Shown in pieces: positions 61,317 through 64,000 of a stretch of DNA of 64,000 bases. The position numbers were made by a program, and so were the translations under genes. The DNA comes from Yamagishiella unicocca (lineage: Eukaryota > Chlorophyta > Chlorophyceae > Chlamydomonadales > Volvocaceae), in the NCBI GenBank assembly GCA_003116995.1, contig BDSL01000055.1:1-64000 (forward strand). Direction: 5' to 3'. The notes beneath the pieces were generated by a model that saw only the letters and a program-made list of their open reading frames with translations, was not told the DNA's origin and did not search any database. Numbering within the stretch: the stretch's first letter is position 1; the number at the start of each line of letters is the position of its first letter.

Positions 61317-61809
61317 TTGCACTTAGACGACCTCGTCGCTTTCCTCGCCCGAATGCTGGAAAACTCAATTGCGTCCTACATGTTCCCGATTATATAGATT
61401 CATAGTCTGCTACGTAAGGGAAAAGTCGCGGCCACGTTAAAGATAAATCCGGGTTTACAAATACCGGTACACGTTATTGAACCCAGATGAGATCTAGGAG
61501 CGAATAATAATCACATACAAACCGAGTTGACAACGGTCCAGCTGGATACTTTTTGCCCTATACGGCAAGGGAGCCGTACGCACTTTCGTTGTTTTCCTCC
61601 ATCTTAGGCATGGTATCTGCGATCAGCGCTGCTTGCTACTATTTCAAAAGCTTATATTGATAACTCTACTCGTGCCTTCCTTGTCGCATACCCTTGAGTA
61701 GTAAGGTAATAACGCAACTCATCATCCTCTGCACCCGGAGAGGGGCAGGTTACAACACGAGAGTACAAGGGGAGATTTATATTGGGACTTTTCAAGCTAG
61801 CGTCAACAT
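61317..61809. promoter_or_regulatory. divergent promoter region between gene F and gene G
   Basis: 493 bp separate the start codons of two genes transcribed in opposite directions, so both promoters must lie here. The stretch is clearly more AT-rich than the flanking coding DNA. No single core element is certain. A ciliary-gene regulatory motif could be expected for gene F but none is claimed. Confidence 0.5.
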
Positions 61810-62555
61810 ATGCGCCGGTTCCAGACGGGACTAGTAATTGCCCTGACAACAGTGGGCGCATTTCAGCTTTTGCTGCCCCGTCCCGTCAAGATGGGTTTTT
61901 TCGACGCTATTTGCGCGCCAGTCCTAAATGATGTGTCAACAGGTGCGTTAGGAGAACCCTGGACTGCTCCCTGGGCAGCACGTAACTGTCATGCACGTTT
62001 CCACCCTGCCCCAACCTCCCAGACCTTGATGATCCGCCGGCATTCGTGGCTGCCCAGATCGGGCCACTGCCGGAGGAGTGGAAGCCCCGCATCCGTGCAG
62101 CGTACGCTGACCTCCAGCCGCTGCGAGTGCGAGTGAACACCGCCGAAACAACCGCTGGTGGCACAGCTGCGTCAGCGTCGGTGCCCAGTGCTGAGTTGGT
62201 CTTCGACGCCGTGACGAGCACCGCCCGGGCCATGCCGCAGTGGGAGGTGGTGGCTGTGGACTCGGCCAAGGGGGCCGCTGGTGCGGACGCGGGCGCGGTC
62301 CCGAGGCTGGTGCTTGAGGCTGTGTCCACCACCCGGCTGCTGAAGTTCAAGGATGACGTGTGCGTGAGGGTGCTGGCAGAGGCGGGGTTGGGGGCGGGGG
62401 AAGGGGAGGCGGCCGGGGAGGCGGTGCTGCGGGTGGACGTGCGCAGCAGGAGCCGCGTGGGGCGGGGCGACCTGGGTGCTAACGCAGCGCGCATTCGGGC
62501 GTTCCTGGCACAGCTGCGCGGGGAGCTCACTAGCCGGGGTGTGAAGGTCGTGTGA
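61810..62555 (+). CDS. gene G: DUF1499 family protein
   Basis: Two exons, 61810-61942 and 62023-62555, joined in phase 1, give 221 residues. The N-terminus (MRRFQTGLVIALTTVGAFQL) is basic then hydrophobic and could be an organelle-targeting or signal-anchor segment; a second in-frame ATG 27 codons on (MGFFDAICAP) is an alternative start. Exon 2 contains the DUF1499 signature: a conserved strand region ending LVLEAVSTTRLLKFKDDVCVRV and the closing VDVRSRSRVGRGDLGANAARI, where R-S-x-S-R-x-G-x-x-D-x-G-x-N-x-x-R-I is typical of the family. DUF1499 proteins are found in bacteria, plants and algae, often plastid-located, with no defined biochemical role. The gene is divergent from gene F. Confidence 0.8.
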
Positions 62556-63507
62556 GACACCAGGAGGGAAAGGGGGGATCTGTACGCCGGGTACTGGCGC
62601 TAAGAAAGCCCTCGGGAGAGTACCCATGTCTGGACCCCGAAGGGCAGTAGGTGGCAGCCAAGCATCGCTACAAAATCGTGCACGTGTGTAGGAGGGGTCG
62701 TGTATGTCGGCATATGTTGGTTGCGTTGTATTCTTGCCCACACGAATTGGTGGCATGACGGTTTACCACTCCCGTTGCAATTGCTATGGCTGAGCCTGCC
62801 CCAATTGTTGCGGTAAAAAAGAGTTACATAGGAGCTCCCAACTGCGGTGCTGCAGCTTGCCAATCGCCGCTGTCCCATGTGAGATGGCATGGTGGTATGT
62901 GGGCGGGTGTTGCGGCGAGGTGGAGAGAGTAGGTAGAGGCGCCCCCTGTTGCCGCGAGATGTGTCGAGTGAACCGTGGGCCGCCAATACTCGAGGTACCC
63001 GAACGGCTTATTGTTTTTTCAGCAGTATACCTGGGCTTATATTCGTTGCCACTGCAAACAACTTTATTTGTCTGATCACTGTACGTCGTTTGCTGTTGCC
63101 GAGCGTCCGCGCCAAGCGCCATTGCCATTGAAACGTTGCGCATATATGTAGTTTGACATACATCTTATATCTTTACATCGTCTTGGCAGGATTTCGTCCT
63201 CACCCGAAGCTTTTGAATTGGTTTCTGGCAAACTGGTAACTGGACGCTTGTCAGATGCTTTCTTTCTTAAATGCCCAAACGCTGGCGAGTCACCTGATCA
63301 GTATATAGCATAGTACGTGGCTTCAGTGATCACATCAACTGCGTGGGCAGGAAATGTTGTGTAATCAGCGTCTGTCGGTCGGTTAGGGCACGCGCTGTGA
63401 CGCCATCTTTGCTACTAGCAAATAACGATATAACAGATAAGCTTGCAGTCTGTACTAGGCGAGAAGCAAACCTCGACAGAGGGGCTGTTGCCACCCGTCG
63501 AGCACCC
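62556..63507. other. spacer between gene G and gene H
   Basis: About 950 bp with no supported gene. It should contain the 3' UTR of gene G and the promoter and 5' UTR of gene H. TGTAA near 63359 is a possible polyadenylation signal but is remote. Open frames on the minus strand (62600-63143) have no features. Confidence 0.45.
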
Positions 63508-64000
63508 ATGCCGAGGCCCAGCAGTCATGCAGCCCCGCTGCTGCTGCTCGCCTTCTACTCGATTTGCCACCTGGTAGGCTTGGGTCAACGCGCGTCAATG
63601 AACTCACCTCGTGTCTCCTTTGGGTTGGTCCTCACAGCGCCCTGCTGCCTTACCTTACCTGTGCTCGCCCCACGCCACACCCGGACGCGGACCCGCTGCA
63701 GGCCTTCCTAACTAGCGCTGAAGATGTAAGCTCCCTGCCGCACGTGAGCTCGTGTAATTACTGCTTCGAGTGCGTCCCCAGCCCACCGACTGCCGACACG
63801 ACGGAGGCAGCAGCAGCGTCGGCGGCGCGCCACCTCCGCCACCGGCGCGGCCTGTCACAACAAAACGGATTCGTAGGAGCCCAGGCTGGATTCGACAACA
63901 GCATTACGGACACCGCCTGGGCCAACGAGCCCGACGAGGCGTACGAGGCTGCGGCAGCAGCGTCTGGCATCCCTGGAGCTCTCACCAACCCGCGCCACGT
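63508..64000 (+). CDS. gene H: 5' part of a probable secreted or membrane protein
   Basis: Exon 1 (63508-63573) encodes 22 residues with a typical signal-peptide core: MPRPSSHAAP then LLLLAFYSICHL. Exon 2 starts at 63702 in phase 0 after a CTGCAG acceptor and stays open to the window edge (AFLTSAEDVSSL, then a Cys-containing SSCNYCFECVP segment, then acidic and Ala-rich sequence). A possible 5' splice site (gtaagc) inside exon 2 at about 63725 means that an intron cannot be excluded. The gene is cut by the right edge of the window. Family not recognised. A secretory-pathway or extracellular-matrix role would fit the signal peptide but is not shown. Confidence 0.55.

Overview
The window looks like nuclear DNA of a volvocine green alga (Chlamydomonas/Volvox group). 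Reasons: GC-rich multi-exon genes with short GT-AG introns (often GTGAG...CAG), a ciliary CFAP57-family gene, long Q-, G- and A-rich low-complexity stretches, many GC-rich minisatellites inside introns, and an interstitial CCCTAAAA tract, the complement of the TTTTAGGG telomere repeat reported for Chlamydomonas. The species is not identified. All exon models were built by hand, by joining open frames at GT/AG borders with matching phase. No transcript or database check was possible.

Layout. 1-11389: AT-rich satellite of about 38 tandem 297-bp monomers, running off the left edge. 11390 to about 11960: a tRNA-related SINE-like element abutting the satellite. 11960-14554: no convincing gene. 25124-14555 (minus): gene A, a 17-exon gene for a protein of about 1,958 residues with six tandem copies of an unrecognised domain; its second exon is interrupted by a second, 5'-truncated copy of the SINE-like element with a 13-bp target-site duplication. 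26000-26848: probable retroelement remnant. 28105-34435 (plus): gene B, a five-exon paralogue of gene A with one copy of the domain, placed head-to-head with it. 35688-37568 and 37654-41444 (plus): two consecutive membrane-protein genes, C1 and C2; C2 resembles the C-terminal half of large SBP-box (SPL1/SPL12-type) proteins but has no SBP domain. 41939-44525 (plus): gene D, a 2-oxoglutarate/Fe(II) oxygenase fused to a C-terminal SUMO-like domain. 45725-47657 (plus): gene E, a small coiled-coil protein. 61316-48826 (minus): gene F, a 25-exon CFAP57-family axonemal protein with WD40 repeats, coiled coil and a long disordered tail, and several intronic minisatellites. 61810-62555 (plus): gene G, DUF1499 family, divergent from gene F. 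63508 to the right edge (plus): gene H, the 5' part of a gene for a probably secreted protein.

No shared pathway links all these genes. The clearest relationships are the A/B paralogue pair, the C1/C2 pair, and two lineages of recent repeat activity: the satellite plus SINE family, and minisatellite growth inside introns. The best candidates for undescribed biology are the A/B domain family, the oxygenase-SUMO fusion, and the CFAP57 intron in which the 5' splice site itself has been copied about 40 times.
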